A stretch of DNA of 64,000 nucleotides from Macquaria australasica (GCA_005408345.1 SEMN01000007.1:436501-500500); one strand, 5' to 3'. Shown: positions 24,251 through 38,923, counted from the first letter of the stretch. Notes: generated by a model not told the origin, from the sequence alone. Program-made: numbers and translations.

Positions 24251-27200
24251 ATTACGGTACTGAAACATTTGTCACTGACTCAAGAGAGTATTTATGGTTT
24301 ACATCTAGTCAAAAAACTCTGGATTCTAGTAGGTCTTCATTTAAAACCAGGTCAGAGCACAATTAGTCCATTTTGATGGAACCTGTTGCGGTAATTCAAG
24401 GAATACGCTCGAAATGTTTCTGCAACATTCAAACAGAGATAACTGACTCATCTTGGAGCCTCAACACACCTAAATGCTCATGGGAAAGGACCAGTTTGGG
24501 TCTCATTAATTGGATTAGCACCTCTCTAAAATGGCTGGTATGAATATGCATGGAGCAGTGGGAAGTCTCTAAAATGTGAGTTAAAGAAAACAATGTTGAT
24601 TCCAAGTAGTTAGACTCAGTTACGCTGTTGCACCTAAATATGGAGGTGCAGGTGTTGTACATTAAAGTGACAAAGTAAAGTACAGTCTCTTGTAGGGCAT
24701 AAACATATCAGTTATATGGCATCTAAGGCAATACAGCCTATAATATTTGCCAAAGAGGCTATGTTTTACAGTTGTTTGTTTTTTGTTAGTTACTGTTAGT
24801 GCCTCTTCTCTTAATTAGGGCGATATCTCAAAAACTTTCTGACAGATTGCGATGGTGTGAGGTTAAGCAATGGGCCAAGGAACAAGTGATTTGTTTTTGG
24901 TGCAGGTCCAGGCAGTGTTTAAAGTATTTCTAAGATTTGGCTATTTTCTTACGTTCTACTAATTAATTGAATAATATTAATTGAATAATAAAAATGTAAT
25001 TAATAAAATCTTGTACATGTAGCCTACTCTTTTTTTTTTAATCACTATGTGTATTTTGATACAGACCATGATGCAGAGTAAAAATGTGTTAACATTTTCC
25101 ACTGCTACTGTAAAATAACACATTTAGAAGAGTGTGCTGCCTCGGCGATATCCTTTAAAAAAAAGCACAAGGTGGAAGTAGACAGATCTTATTTGTGCGC
25201 GACTAAAGATATTTTCATAGAAAAGTAGTCTCAGATGATATAAAACCTCAACAACACATTTCTTTACATCAGCGTGCCTCTTTGATCTTCAGTAATTGAT
25301 AGAGAATGGTCTCCTGTGGTAGACCCTCTTCAACAAAGATACACAATAAAGAGCAGGGACTAAGAGTGGACAGGGGTGATGTCGGGACTCTTATTTGGGT
25401 GAGTTTCCATTCATTCCTTCAATATTCCATTCCTGGTTCTGCTTCATAGGTTTGTCTATTGTGGAGCGCTGAATGGGAGAGCGCAGGAGCGTCTCTGCTT
25501 CCGTTAATTAGAGCTTTTTGCAGCTTCCACTCCTTGAGGAGTCAAAGTTTAAGCAGTGGAGGGAGAAAAAAAAAGAAGCCCTCTGTGCTGCTCCAACCTC
25601 AGTCCTCCATTGTGTCTTCAAAGACATGAAAAGGTATAGTTTACCACTGGTTGGGGTGTAGGTGGCTGCAATGTTGGAGTGGCTGAGGCAAGGACAAACA
25701 GTGAAAAGTGAGATTTTTCACCCCAGATGATGTTATGATAATCTACAGCGCAATGTGTACTGTTCTGGTAGTTTTAGAAGCATTTAAGCAACTAGTTAGG
25801 TGTCACATCTTGATATTAGAGTATTTCTTAAAAAGCTGCAGTGATAGTAAAGTGCTGTACATCTGATCCTGATGTTCATACGCAGTTAAAAGCGATGGGA
25901 CATTCCAAGGACTATTATATGCATACTGATTGTGCAGGAACCCCGACTTGTCTTTACACATGAAATGACCAATTGTTCGTGCAGGCTTAAGTGATGCACG
26001 AGGCAAAAGAGGGAAAAAAAAAAGTCCTGGGGTCTGTAATGACATGTGGCTATGGGTGTCCTTTTATACCTTGAGATTCCCTTTGCCTCATTAGTTAACA
26101 CACTTTCTTAGTTTTGAACAATACCTTAGCTTGAGTTCTCCCAGCAGAAATCCCCCCGCTCAGTCGATATTTCCAGGGCCTGCAGCAGAGTTTCAGTGAG
26201 AGGGCCCTTTCCCCCCTGTCCTAACAGCTTTAATACTTGTAATTATCTCTTGCTGGGGGAGGCTGGAAATTGGATTAGGGTGGTGAGTCTCAGCTGAATG
26301 AATTACCTCCATCTCCCCACTTGGTGGGCCACACACTGATAAAGTGCGGAAAAACGGATTTGGATTCAGCCTTAGCATTCATGGCTTCCTTGTGGAAAAA
26401 TGAAATTTTCCAACAGAAGGGGCCAGTGTGCCAGCAGTATCTGTCCACAGCATGTTTCATCTGCTCCTGCTCTTCTGGAAATGCAATTACCTGCGTTATC
26501 GGGGCCTAAATGGTGACAGTTTGGCAGGGGAGCAGTTCCACCTGCCAAAGGCATCATTCGACAGTGTTTTTGTTGCATTCAGTATTCTTTCAGTATGAAA
26601 TTATTCCCCCTTATTTCCACCTGTCAGAAGTAAAACAATCTGCTGATTTGTTTACAGGCAGAATGATACTGGTGGTTATAGAAAGGAAAAGAAAAATGAG
26701 ACATACAACCTTAACTTTTGATTATGTTTATATGACCAATTTCGTCATGATCTGGCTTCCTCCTTCATGTTATTTATCCCAAACCCACCTACTCTTGTCA
26801 CTCTCATATATTTCTGGGAATGTTTAATGGAGTAAAAACATAATAAAAACTCGGGTGTAGCCAAATATTTTGGATGGCTGCAATATTTCCTAAAGAGCAA
26901 CGATGTAAAGCTGAGAGTAGCAGAAGCACAGAACAACGAACCAGAGAAAAGACACAAATGGAACAGCCAATAACGATGTTTTATTTCTGTACTGTACCTC
27001 AGCCTTCACTTGAATGACTGCACATACAGTTTAGGTTGATACTAAATTATTTAACGTCAATTCAGCTAATGTTCTACATGTGTTGCTTTCTCTCACAGGA
27101 GAAAAGCAAAGCTCTTTCAGAAGGTCTATTAAATCAATATGTGGGAAGGCTTGCCACTGTGGATAACTCACCTCCAATACATCACAGAAAAGTGAGTAAT

Positions 27201-29077
27201 TAAACTGCTGGATTTTACACTTCAAAATGGCAAAAGTCAGTGTGGATTTCATGTTCTGTGCACAGTTTCGAGATATATTTGCAAGACAAATGGTTTGAAA
27301 TTGGGATTTTATTACAAATAATCAAACACTTCCCTAAATGTTGCGTCTAAATGAAGCGAAAATTACCTCAGACTAAGCCAAACTAAAGAGATAATGCGCT
27401 GAGGAGAAGTTAGACTTTCGCTTAATTTGGAAGGAAGCCAACTTTGTTTCCCCGTTGTTCATTAAGTAGTGGTTTTAATTCGGTTTCATATTTAATTTCC
27501 CGCTGTGTCATTGTAAGGAATCAGATCAAACAGAGGACAAACTAGCCCTACATACCCAGCGCTCGCTATCAGACACCCCCCTCGTCTTTTCCACTTCCCA
27601 TTCTTTTAACCCCCCACTGAGGACAATCCTTGAAGGTAGATAAAAAGAACAACAAAAGATAATTAAATCTAAAAAAGGAGGGAAAAATCTCTGCTTTCTT
27701 ACTCAAACAGTTGGGGATAGATTTCAGCACAGTAAGGGTTTGGCTAATTTATACAATGGCCTGATGGGAGTCCTTCAACATTTACACTCTGCCTGGGACA
27801 TGGATGGGTAAAGAGAAATTATATTCGCCTCTAATTGTTACATGTTCCTATTTTTACTGTCTTACCTTATCACACTCCCCAGCACAAATAAAACAGGCTT
27901 TATTTGCATTTGTCCGATTGCAAGACCACCAAAAGCCATATTCCTAATAATTCATGATAAGATTATCAATTTACAGGTCTGCCGTTATCAGAGGAGTAAA
28001 GATTGCTCTGAGGTGCCTTGTTGTTCCAACTCAAACCTGCATCCCATCGGTGACAAATCTAAAATTATAATACAGTAATGCTTCACATAGACCCAGCTAT
28101 TTAGGCGTGAATTTAATATTCATTGCTTTTGCAGCTTGGTTGGTTTTAAGGTGCTATCACCCTTATCCACCCTCCTCCCAACCCCACCCACTCCCCAACA
28201 TCGCTGCCACCTACACTCCTATATCCACCAAACAGGGGCAAATGGCAGTCACTGGGACAGACGCACACACACACACATCCAGCCGTCTCTTTGTCCCTCC
28301 CTCCTTCACTCATTTCCCCCATTCTCTTTCTCCGGCTGCCTCTCTCTGTCCCCCATCACTCTCCCTGTCCTTGTTTTTGATCTTCAAACGCTGGTAGGGA
28401 TAATGACTACAAATCAGGGATGAAGGTGAGTGATCACAATGTGGCCCACCCATCCCAGCTGGCCTTTTTACTCCCCTCATATGATGCATCTTCCTGACTC
28501 TTTCTGAGAACCCGCTGAACTGCACCGTGAGGGTTTCATATGGAGTTCACAGGGAGCTGAATACAGTTGGATGGACTCAGTGTTTAAGGCTTCCAAAGTG
28601 GTTTGATTCTCCATTAGCAGCATGGAAACAATTAACTACAACATGCGTGAAAATAACAAAATATCTACATATGGTTTGTGTTAAAACGTTGGTGGACAAT
28701 TCTATTCTTACTATCACAGTTTTGGCAATACAGCAACACTACACACACCTTTACAAAAGAGTGCATGAGGTAACCACATGAGCAATAAGAAAGGTTTTTC
28801 AGCAAGTCCTCAAATTAATTATACTGTCTAAACAACTGACAAAAGAAAGTAAATGTGAACATTATTGCCCAAACTGTGTTCCTTCCATTGAATTGTTGTT
28901 CAGTTTTCAACTTTAATGTAGTTACCATAGCTCTACATGTACAAATGTTTAAAGAGCAGTGGACAATTACAACATCCTTTGTTTTCACTCTCAAATTCAG
29001 TAAAGTATTCACATGTAAAGTATGTCTAAAATTCCTGTGCGGCCGCCCTGTGCGCTTGGTTGTAAAGTTGTGTCTAT
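24251..29077. other. Intergenic, no gene recognised
   Basis: No coding exon, tRNA or rRNA is supported. The stretch from about 27,300 to 28,100 has little simple repeat. A pyrimidine-rich tract (28260-28385) includes a short CA run. The 14-bp duplication at 24962-24989 is listed separately. Confidence 0.5.
24962..24989. repeat. Perfect 14-bp tandem duplication
   Basis: ATTAATTGAATAAT is repeated twice without interruption in an AT-rich context. It is likely replication slippage. Confidence 0.85.
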
Positions 29078-29475
29078 AAGGGCGTTTCCATCCAGCTGTT
29101 TGTATGTGCATTTTTAATTTGCACATAAAAAACCTGAGTGGAAATGCAGAAAGTTAGAAAAAAAAATGTAAAAAGATATTTCAAAAATGTTTTTACGCTT
29201 GGCAGAGGTGGAAAAGTCTGTGTATTGATGGAAGCGAAATGCCACAAAGTGCAATGGAAACAGACTTAGCGAATAAATGAAGCATGTGACTTAGACACCA
29301 CTGAAGCTTCCGCTCCACTGAAGAGACTAAAAGTAGCAGCAGAGGAAAACATTCGATCTGTGTGGAGCGATGTGGAGACTATAACATTCCTGTATTTGAT
29401 GTTTGACTGGCGCTCTTTTAATTCCGTCATCTTGTTGCGCCATCTTCTTCTGCAATGATTTAAGGGCACCAAAGT
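29078..29475. repeat. Decayed Harbinger-like interspersed repeat (tentative)
   Basis: The left end, AAGGGCGTTTCCATCCAGCT, and the phrases TGGAAATGC, GGAAGCGAAATGCC, GCAATGGAAACAGACTT, GCATGTGACTTAGACACCAC and TTGTTGCGCCATCTTCT resemble a repeat I recall from teleost genomes. Around 29342-29413 the + strand reads E-E-N-I-R-S-V-W-S-D-V-E-T, which faintly resembles the SANT/Myb-like protein of Harbinger transposons. I could not find the opposite terminal repeat, so the right end is a guess. Confidence 0.35.
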
Positions 29476-32400
29476 GGAGAATTATTGGCACCTGCTGTTT
29501 AACTCGATGAACCAACTTGTAATATTTGTGTATAACGGTAATGGCAATGTTATTAATTTGCATTTTCTTTTGCTGAATTTCTGGAAATTTCGTTAAAATT
29601 TGCGCTGCATTTTGAAACTTTGTAAATTTAAGCCCAGGAAATTTGCTATGAATGTACGTAATAAAAAAAATTCTGTCTGCCAACAGATTTAACGGACAAA
29701 CTTATTCAATTCTTGCCGAAATGGCTGTAGTGATACTGGACATCCAACCATTGGAGTCTTATTGAAAACGCAGCAACTTCAAGACCTCCTTTCTGTTTAG
29801 ACATCAAACTAAAAAGTGTCCTAGCACCAGGAGTCCTATCCTTTCACATCATAACTTTCTAATGGGCAGTTTAGATGATTCATGCCAATCAAACATCTGT
29901 TCTGCATTCCCCTTGTCAAGAGGAGCACCTGTTGACCTCTAGCTGACCTCCACCAGTAAGCAATGTGATGGGAGAGAGGGACTATGGCTTCCTGTTTCAG
30001 GCAGCAGGACAGAAAAGACCAGGAAGAGGTAGTTTTATGACCACTGTTTACCTTGGTGGAGGCCTGCCTCTTTTCCTCTTTTTTTTTCCTTAATGTGCCC
30101 GGCAAAAAAATGTTTCACTAGGGAGCAGGAGGTGAAATTTTTCTCATCCAAATGGATGGCAATTTCCCACCATTTAGCACCTGAAGGTAATTAGCTTGAA
30201 GAGATTGCGGAGTGAGAAACACGTTCATGGAACATTAACTCTCGTACATTCTCCAGTTGCAGGGAATTAATAGGAAAGATTAAAGTTTAAAGAGAGCAAA
30301 TGCCATTACCACACAAACCACCTCTCTGTGGCACCATCTTGGGCTAACTTTTCCCCCTTTTTATAATAAGTCTGTATTTCATGATGGCATCAAGGTCTGG
30401 ATTACAATAGCAGGTAATAAGTGGTGGAAATGACACAGTTCTGCAGGTTTGCGATGCGTCTGTATATGAGACAATGAAGAGCCTCAATAGCCTGCAGCTT
30501 AATTTTTCTCCATAACAGCTTCCTGCCTGCTTTCTCTACCCTCTGATGCAATATGCTAATAAGCAACTCTGCATCCTTTCTCTCAACAGCATGTTAAGCA
30601 AATGTAAATGCAAACCTCAATCTAATGAAGGTCTTAATAATAAGTTATTACCTCAAATAAGACGTCTTGTTAATTACATTGCTTTTCTTAAAGTAGTTCT
30701 ATAAGCAAAACAATATCTGGAAACAAGCTGTTTTATGTGTTTATGTATGTCAAGTATAACATGTGAATGCACACTTGTGTTTATTCTTCTGGGATATAGC
30801 GAAGTTGGCCACAGTGAACAGTGTATTTTAAAGATGATCAAAACCACACGATAAATCATACATTCAGATTTAAGAGCTGAAAGAAATTAAATTGAGACAT
30901 GGTGGAATTTATTGCCCAGAAAATCCCATTCTACTATCTGATTTGAAAAGTCCAGTCCTCCAAGCTCTCGAAAATCTATTTTCCACATTTTAATACCCTG
31001 CATAACAGTCCTCATAATTCATTCGAGTGTGTTAAGCACAGTTTTATTAGATCTGAAACAAATTTTGGTGGGGGATCCTATAGGCCATTAACCATGGAGT
31101 AATTTTATCCTTGTTTCCTTAATGATGCCATAATGGCGAGTGAATTTCTTAACTAAAGACCAAAGAACATTTTGAAGGTCAGCTTCATCTGCAGACTCCT
31201 TCATGCGCTTCTCTGAGAGATTGGAAAAGTCGGAGATCTTTGAACACTCATTAATAACGCTAAAGCTGAAGGCCTATTTGCGTTCTCGCTTTCTACCTTT
31301 TAATGTTACAATTTCTTCCTCCTCTTTCTCTCCTTTTCCTTGCTTCCCTCTGCTTTGCAGTTTCCGTCATGCAGAAAGAATGGAGTGCTGAATGAGAGGG
31401 TAAAAATGGCAGCGCAGTGACATACAGATCCCAGATGTGGTGCCTCAATAATTTAAATTTTATGCCTTTGTTATCACTTTAATCATTTTCTTTATTCATT
31501 TTGTTTCAGCGAGAGGAGAAACAGTTGATAGGCCAAAATGCCATGGGAACAATTTTTATTTGGTGTGTGGTGCAAAGTCTAATTAGAATTAGAATTTTGC
31601 TGAGCCTTGAAATGGTTGGTACTTTATCCTGATCGCCTTAGATATTGTTCGAAGTCAGTCATTTGTCATAGTCGAGCATGCTGGGAAGGCTGCTGCTAAT
31701 CAAGGCTCCATCTCCTCCACTCTTTTTCTGCTGCCATTGCACCTCTGTCCAAATAAATGCTGTTGGGTAAGGATGAATGCAGTCTTGGCTCTGACACTGA
31801 ATCTTATGGGAGCTCTGCGATGCAGCTCTCATGCCATGTTAAACCAGACTACAACTTTCAAAGAGAGACAACTTTAAATTTACTTTGATTAACTATTTCA
31901 AGTCATTTGATTAACTTCTCTGCTGAAAATCTCCTGAGTGCGACTGTAAGTGATGGATGGGAGAGGAATTAAGTGCTCCAATGTGATAGGTGACATACAG
32001 CAGTGTGAACTTTTTGGGACTTTTTTGGGAGGTGCCCCTTGATAATCCTTGTTTATGTGATTGCACGCTAGGACAGATCTTGCGCGCTAATTGATATGAA
32101 TCACGCATTTATGGCAATGTCTCTGCAAGGTCACTGATCCTTCCGGTGGGTCCCCCTGTAAAATGACACACCTCTGAGCATGGCCGCTCCACCCCCTGAA
32201 GATTAGCCACATAAATAAATTAGACCCAGGGACAAAGGAGCACTCGCTCTCATGTGAAACTCAGTGCTAGTGGCGGAGGCCACAAGCAGTGGCGTTTTTG
32301 TCTTTGTCTGTCAGGGACAGAGGAGTATTTCCCCGGAACAGCACAGGCATTTTATCCCCCCGGTGAGCCAAGAAACTGAAGCTGACAACCGTTAACATTT

Positions 32401-34019
32401 AGAAATGTACCAATAAATGGCTTTTATGCAGACATATCCCAGTGCCTTGGTGGCACACACTGTCAGGTCCAGAGCCGCTGTTCAGGAGTGTCAGGTTGAG
32501 TGAAGCTGTCAGAGCGGAGAAACCCTCTCCAAAGTAAGCCGCTCTCAAGACCTAAAGCATCTATCAGTCCCACGCTGCTGCCTCATTGTGTGTAGACAAA
32601 TGAACTGGAATGATATTTTATGTATTTACACACTTTAAGTATCACTGTTTTCACCATTTAAAATATAAAACATAGAAATTGGAACGACTAACTTGAAGAT
32701 CCATTTTAACATCTTATATGCTGCACATAACTACAAAATTATTTTGACATTGACGTGACATGATCAGTACAACTAGTGCAGGAAATGATAAACCAACAGC
32801 AGCATTTCTATGTTGTTCAAGTGCCAGTTAAGATCTAAACAAATTGTTTAAGACTATGGACATACATTAATAGACGTCCAATGGCAACCTCAAAAGGATT
32901 GCTATGTTCTGATCAGCTCTACATGAAGAATTGCCTGGAAGCCACAGCCTCCCTTGGGCTCCTTTCTTCCAAATGTTCAGAAATTACCTTTGGTGGAAAA
33001 AGACCTAACACGGCAAAATGTGCCTTTAATAGCCAGAGACATTTTCTTTTTCAGCAACAAGTTTAATTGGAAAGAAGTAGAATTCACTTTGAACGGGCAG
33101 AAAAAAATAAATCGGTGTGACAAGATGATCGATTACCTGTAACTCTACCTGACACAGAAATTAGGGTTTTTTAATGATGGGCTGCCTCTTCTTGGACATG
33201 AAATTCAAATGCTCTCCCAAAGTCTACCTTCAGCCATCACTTGTCTCTTGCGCTTGTACGCTCCAAACGCAGGCACTTTGTCTTTGTCACCGGAGAAAGG
33301 ACATTGTTATTACGGACATGCCTTTGTATTAACCAATTTCATTCCTCTACAAGTAACATCTCATTGGTTTTACCTATGCTGCAGGCTCACATTTATTCCC
33401 AGCACACTTGTATAGGATTATTTTTTTATGCATTTTGCTAAAAATAATTTTTATATCCATGTTTGTTTATTTTTCTTCCTGGAATATTTTGGAGAAGTAA
33501 TGGATCTTATTTGATCTTTCAAACTTAATGAAACTGTAACAAGATAAACAACTAACTACAGTGCAGTGCTGACTGTATGGAATCAGTGATCAGGTACAGC
33601 CTTTCCTTCCTATGTATTTAATATATTTTGACACTAAAATAACCATCCATGAAGGGGCACTCATTTACAGATCATAAAATCCACATATTTCTCATTTATG
33701 ACCGGAAGATCTGCTTAATGTGACACTTTTCTTGATCAAATTATAAGATGAAGTGTGTCAGAGGAGTTGTGAAGCTCACAGTCTCGGGCAACGCAGTCGC
33801 CTGTGAGGGTAGTGATGCAGCTCCCAGCCGGCTGTCCACATGGCTAGAGGTATTGATCCAGTTATCATTGCTAGATCATCACTATATAGACTCAGCAGCA
33901 CAGAGAGCTGGGACACTGACTGGCTCAACTGACGGGAGTCTCGCTGACTGAGTGACTGCCTGGTGGAAAAAGCCAAGACGCTGAGCTGTGGTCGGGACAA
34001 ACAAGAGCAGCATCCAGGC
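29476..34019. other. Intergenic, no gene recognised
   Basis: There is no supportable coding sequence. Few repeats are evident. The stretch includes T-rich and A-rich runs (30080-30110) and pieces of moderately complex unique sequence around 30100-32500 that could be conserved non-coding DNA. I see no motif cluster strong enough to name. Confidence 0.45.
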
Positions 34020-34734
34020 CAGGGCCGGTCCCAGCTTTATTGGGGCCACCACCACCCCATCCTCAAATGTAAATGTAAAACAGTTTATCCCTGATTTTGT
34101 TATAGCTCCCCTGAATCACCGAATCTGATACAGCATCCCCAAAATATGTTTGTTGTTATAATCACAATATTTGGTATAGCACCCCCAAAAATTTGGTATT
34201 GTTTATAAACCCAACATTTTAGAAGACCCCCTAAAACCCCAAACCTGGTATGCTATAGAGCCCCAAATCGCCAAAATGTATTTGTTATAATTGCAAAAAT
34301 ATGCTATAGATTTGGTCGCGCACCTGCAAAATTAGTTTTTTTTTGTCATAATCCATTCATTTGTTTTAATACCTTGCAGTCACAATTCTGTATGACATCC
34401 CCTAAATGTGTTGTCATAATTGTTTAACATGTTTTAGCAAACTCCAAATTTTGTACAGCATCTGCAAAATTTTAAAATTAATTATGATTCAGAAATTGAT
34501 TAGAATGCCTCCAAATCTCCAAAATTGTGTTCCCAAAATGTGTTATAGAAACACAAAATTTTACTTGGGTGCTATATACTGTATGGTGCTACAGCAAAAT
34601 CAGGTGGTGTTTCTTGAAATACTTAAATTACAATCACCAAAAAAATACTTGAAGAAACCCAACGAGAGTTCCAGTTTTCATTCGTTGGTGGCTGAGGGGC
34701 CCTAAGCAGCTGCTTATGGCCCGGGCCAGCTCGG
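34020..34734. mobile_element. hAT-like non-autonomous element with internal degenerate tandem repeats
   Basis: The left end is CAGGGCCGGTCCCAGC and the complement of the right end is CCGAGCTGGCCCGGGCC, a degraded GC-rich inverted terminus. Each end continues into GGGGCC/GGGGCCC sequence, as in a fish hAT family I recall. The flanks ATCCAGGC (34012-34019) and ATCCAGGA (34735-34742) match at 7 of 8 positions, the length expected for a hAT target-site duplication. The AT-rich interior consists of diverged copies of a unit with the flavour CCCCAAAA-TTTGGTAT-GTTATAATCACAA. There is no coding frame. Confidence 0.65.
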
Positions 34735-37370
34735 ATCCAGGAAAAGAAACTTTATATTCCAGCTGTCTAGTCAACTAACTCGTCGCCACTCAGGTGAAAA
34801 AAATAGTTTTACAACATATGAGATATTTTACGCTCGAAGGTAGGAATGCAGAACCTACACACAAATTAATCCAATCTTTATTTTTACCGTCTTCAAGCAT
34901 CCAAACAACAACATTAGCAAGCTCTCAAACATGCAACGCTCACATCGCCAAACCCTCTCAGAGTAAAGACAGAACATGCAATAAGAGGAGCAAATTGCCC
35001 AGGACATGCAAGGTATGGCTCCCCTAGAGCAAGGGCTATAAAGCTCACCTCACCTCACTGAGTTATATGCTAAAGCCCAGATATTTTATTTGCTTGATCA
35101 CTTTGCCTCATCATAATCACTTTTATACAGATTTATTGCAGCGTGGGTCACAGTGCAGTGGAGGTGCAGCATTCTCCAGCTGTTTATGCCTCCTAAGAGC
35201 TTTCTGCTCACATGGTCTTTGTCTTATTTAGAACGAAGAAAATGTGAAATATGACAGGCGATAGTGCCCTCATTTGTTCTGTAGATTGCCTCACACACAC
35301 CTCCCCACATGTCGGTGCCAGTCTCGGTCTACCAGTAACTCCTATTTCTCCCCCCACCCATTAGAACCCCCCCACACACACACACACTTCCACCCCACGC
35401 GCCACTACCCCCACTGCTCCCCGACTCTCCCAAGTGTTGTGTGTTGTCCCTGGCCTCCACAGTGAGTAGGAGGTGGGCACAGGGCTGTGGAGCACAGCCG
35501 CCACCACCAGCATCGCGTCTGAAGGATAATGCTGTTTATTGCATTTGTCAGGCGAGCGCTGCAATACTTTGTAAGTCTATTGCCCACTTACTGCCATGTA
35601 CTTTAAGCCGGTACTGATGTGCCTCTTTTGTGTGGTTCTGCTTGTGTTATTTGGCAAATTGACTCATGGCTGAAGGTTGGAAACAGTCCTCAAAGAATTA
35701 TAACGTGTTACATTCTCCCGCTCTTTGTCCCTTTCTGTCTCTGTTTCACCCTTTTTCCTTCTTTCATCCCAACAAATGTTTTCCCTCTCTCCATTTATAC
35801 TGCACTTTCTCCCTTTTTCATTTGAGTAGCTAAAGACCGGACTAGGACTGATGATTCAAAATAAGTAATTCCATTAAAAATTTTTTTTTTTAAGCCACAG
35901 GAGCCTTAGTATATGAGCCTCAGTGTACCATTATTGATGATATCATTATTATGTATAGGATCCCTCAGTGAATAATAACCCATTATCTTTCATTTTTCCT
36001 GTTTTTGTCACTGGATGTTGGAAAGGTTAGGCAATTTATTTTAATGTTAAAACTGTCAGGCACTTACACAGCCATGTCTTGGTTCCCAATACATTCGGCA
36101 CTTGGGGCCATGATTGGTTTTAAACTAGGCTACATCTTTGAACAAGCTATTCCCACAAATCTCAATGCAATTCTTTTTGCTTGGTTTTTTATTGAATTGA
36201 CTTCACGTCACATTGAGACAAAGTATTCCAGCCCTAATAGTTAAGCTAATTTTAAATCATTTGAATATGACCCACGGTAAATACAACAAGAACATTATGC
36301 TGTTGAAGTCTTCATGTTTAATTCTGCAGTGTTACAAAAAATAAGGCAGCTTGATAGTGATACACATATATTCCCACCCAAAGACAAAGGAAGAGGAGGA
36401 AAAAAAAATTCTCTGAACGCTTCAGTGCATTTAAATTTATACAAACTCTGTCCTTGACAGTGATGAATGTTACACTGTATTCTACAATATGTTTAATGCA
36501 TAGGTCTGTTAAGTTAAGTTTTCTATTCCAGTGCTGTGCAGCGGAGTCACCTCTATAGTGTACAATATTACCAGTGCCACAATAAGAATACATCAGTCAA
36601 TATCTGCACGGGTGTTTTCATCTTGTAGATTATTTTTTTATGTCTAAATATCCACCAAATGACGGATTACTGAGCTGATGCAAGATTCACAAGATACACT
36701 GTTTACATGAACTATGGGAATAATCATGCTGCAGTTGTTTTATGATATGTGGGATTACAATGTACAGAAACATCAGCCAAAATTTCATTTTTCTTTGCTG
36801 GTTATTTGTATAAAAACCATTGTCTGGTATCAGCTTCACTGTGTTCAAGAGTTCAGATATTTAGTTTAAACCATGTTCAAAACCATTACTGACAATTATC
36901 CTATCATATCCTCAGGAATAACCTTTTCAGTTGCTTTTTAAAACGCTTTTAACTAGGTTCTTGAGGTACAAAGGCAAGATTAGGTTGCCATACTATTCCA
37001 ACAAGATGTGGCTCTGTTATTTTTTCATTGCACTGGTCTTTGGCTGAGGTAACGTGACCCCTCCTCACCTGCCTTGTTTGATAACTGCAGCTACAGAATC
37101 CACCATGGCTTTATTATCATTTTATATATGCACTGTATTTCTTTATGTTGAAGAAAAAAGAAACCAGTTTAACGCAAAAGGCCCCATGGGGTTACGTGAG
37201 TGATAACGCAATTCTTTAATGTAAAAGAACAAATCGTGAAACATTTTTGACAGTTCATCTGCATCACAGCGGCAATGTGGCAAAACTGAAATGTAGTTGT
37301 TGTAACACATTGTTGGTGTGTTTGCTCAGGTACCATGCATGCACCATCAGCAATGAATGTTTGTATAGAG

Positions 37371-37409
37371 GGGGGAGAGAGAGAGAGAGAGAGGGAGAGA
37401 GAGAGGGAG
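37371..37409. repeat. GA-rich purine tract
   Basis: An interrupted (GA)n array with GGGA punctuation, about 39 bases of pure purine. Confidence 0.9.
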
Positions 37410-38920
37410 TTATCTGTTCACACAATACACAGTCACTCAGGCAAGGCTTATAGATTCAGGGAAATGGATTCCATGTCAGGATATCACACTTACCAAACCT
37501 TTAGAGTGTGGCACCTTGTATCCAGGCCTGACTTGACGTTGACACAAATACTCTCTGGCCCATATAAAATCACCTCCAAAGACAGTGTTTTACAGACGAC
37601 CCGTGACAACAAAAGAGCATAAGAGAGGTCAATTAATTAGATCCTGCGTAATAAAATCAGCTGGATGAGAGAGCTGCGAGCAACATGTCTGGAAGTCCAA
37701 GTTAACAACCAAGTTTTATGACCTTGATACGGCTCCAATATAACTCCACATTGGTAGTGTAAATACAATTAAGCAAGGATGTGCAATTAAGTAAAACCTT
37801 TAAAAGTGTTTTGATTTGGGTGTCGTGAACGGAGCAGGAATACGCTGCAAAGTTTTTTGTGATTGCAAACTTGAAGGTGACAGCGAAATGTCATGTTTTA
37901 CAAGATTACACAGATGTAATTTATTGTATTTCGAAATGAGTAGGCTATCGTAAACGCAAGAGGCAGGTGTGCAGCGACCCCTTGATGAGCGGCCGGAGTG
38001 GCAACGGCAACAAACAAAGCCTGATTTGTATTTTTCTGCAGCCTCGTATCACAGCTGAGCGTGGGAATTTGCCAAGGCGCTGATTTAAATTGCACCCCAG
38101 TAGCAGCCTTTAAATGGTTACCCATTGAGATACAGTAGTGCTCTGTGGTATAATGCAATTCAAACACAGTGATCTGAGTGCAAAGGTAGGATGTACTGCT
38201 GCTCTCTGCCTATGAGTTTTACCTGCTTGGTTTAATGCAGGTGACTGTGAGAAGTAATTCTTGTAGAATCTTTTTTAATGAGTGTGTTGGTGTACAACAG
38301 CACACACCAAAGTTCAATAAAAAGGAATCCTGTATATTAACCTCTCTAAATAAAATGTGAAGTGGTAGACTTCTTCAGGTCACTCAGGTGTTCTTAAAGA
38401 GGAGCAGCAACTTTCTAATGAACAGAACAGATCGCCTTAGAGTCTGTCTGTAGCAGCACACTCTCCTCAATCTGTTATAAACATAACTATTTTTGCTTGT
38501 TTTCTTTGTTTCTTTGCTTGGATGCTGTATTGGGATATAATTCAACATATTCTTTGATGTTTCCACATGTACTACTCTGACACTGACAATGACGGCAAAA
38601 CACGGTGTTGAAGCAGCAAACCACACCAGCGTTATATTCCTTCTTTAGTTTTATGAGCCATACACAGAGGCAGGGTGATGTAAGGGCTGCTGAACCCTTC
38701 AGACTAGAGTAAAGAGTGTAATATGTAAACAAAGCTGCTCATAGGCATGCTGATTTACAGTGCTCCCTCCCTACCTAAGAGCACCAAGTCCTGCTCCCTG
38801 CTGAATTGGTTGCACCGCTTTAGTGACAGTATGAGCTCCGATGCATTTTACCCCTCACCAGTTTTTATGGCAACTTTGCAACTTCTGACTCTCTGCAAAA
38901 TATGCCAAAAAATGTTACCA

Positions 38921-38923
<3 letters not shown>

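Noticed and set aside
36005..36244. A 79-codon hydrophobic frame that might encode a small membrane protein.
   Set aside because: No recognisable family features, no splice sites, no nearby promoter or poly(A) context and AT-rich codon use.
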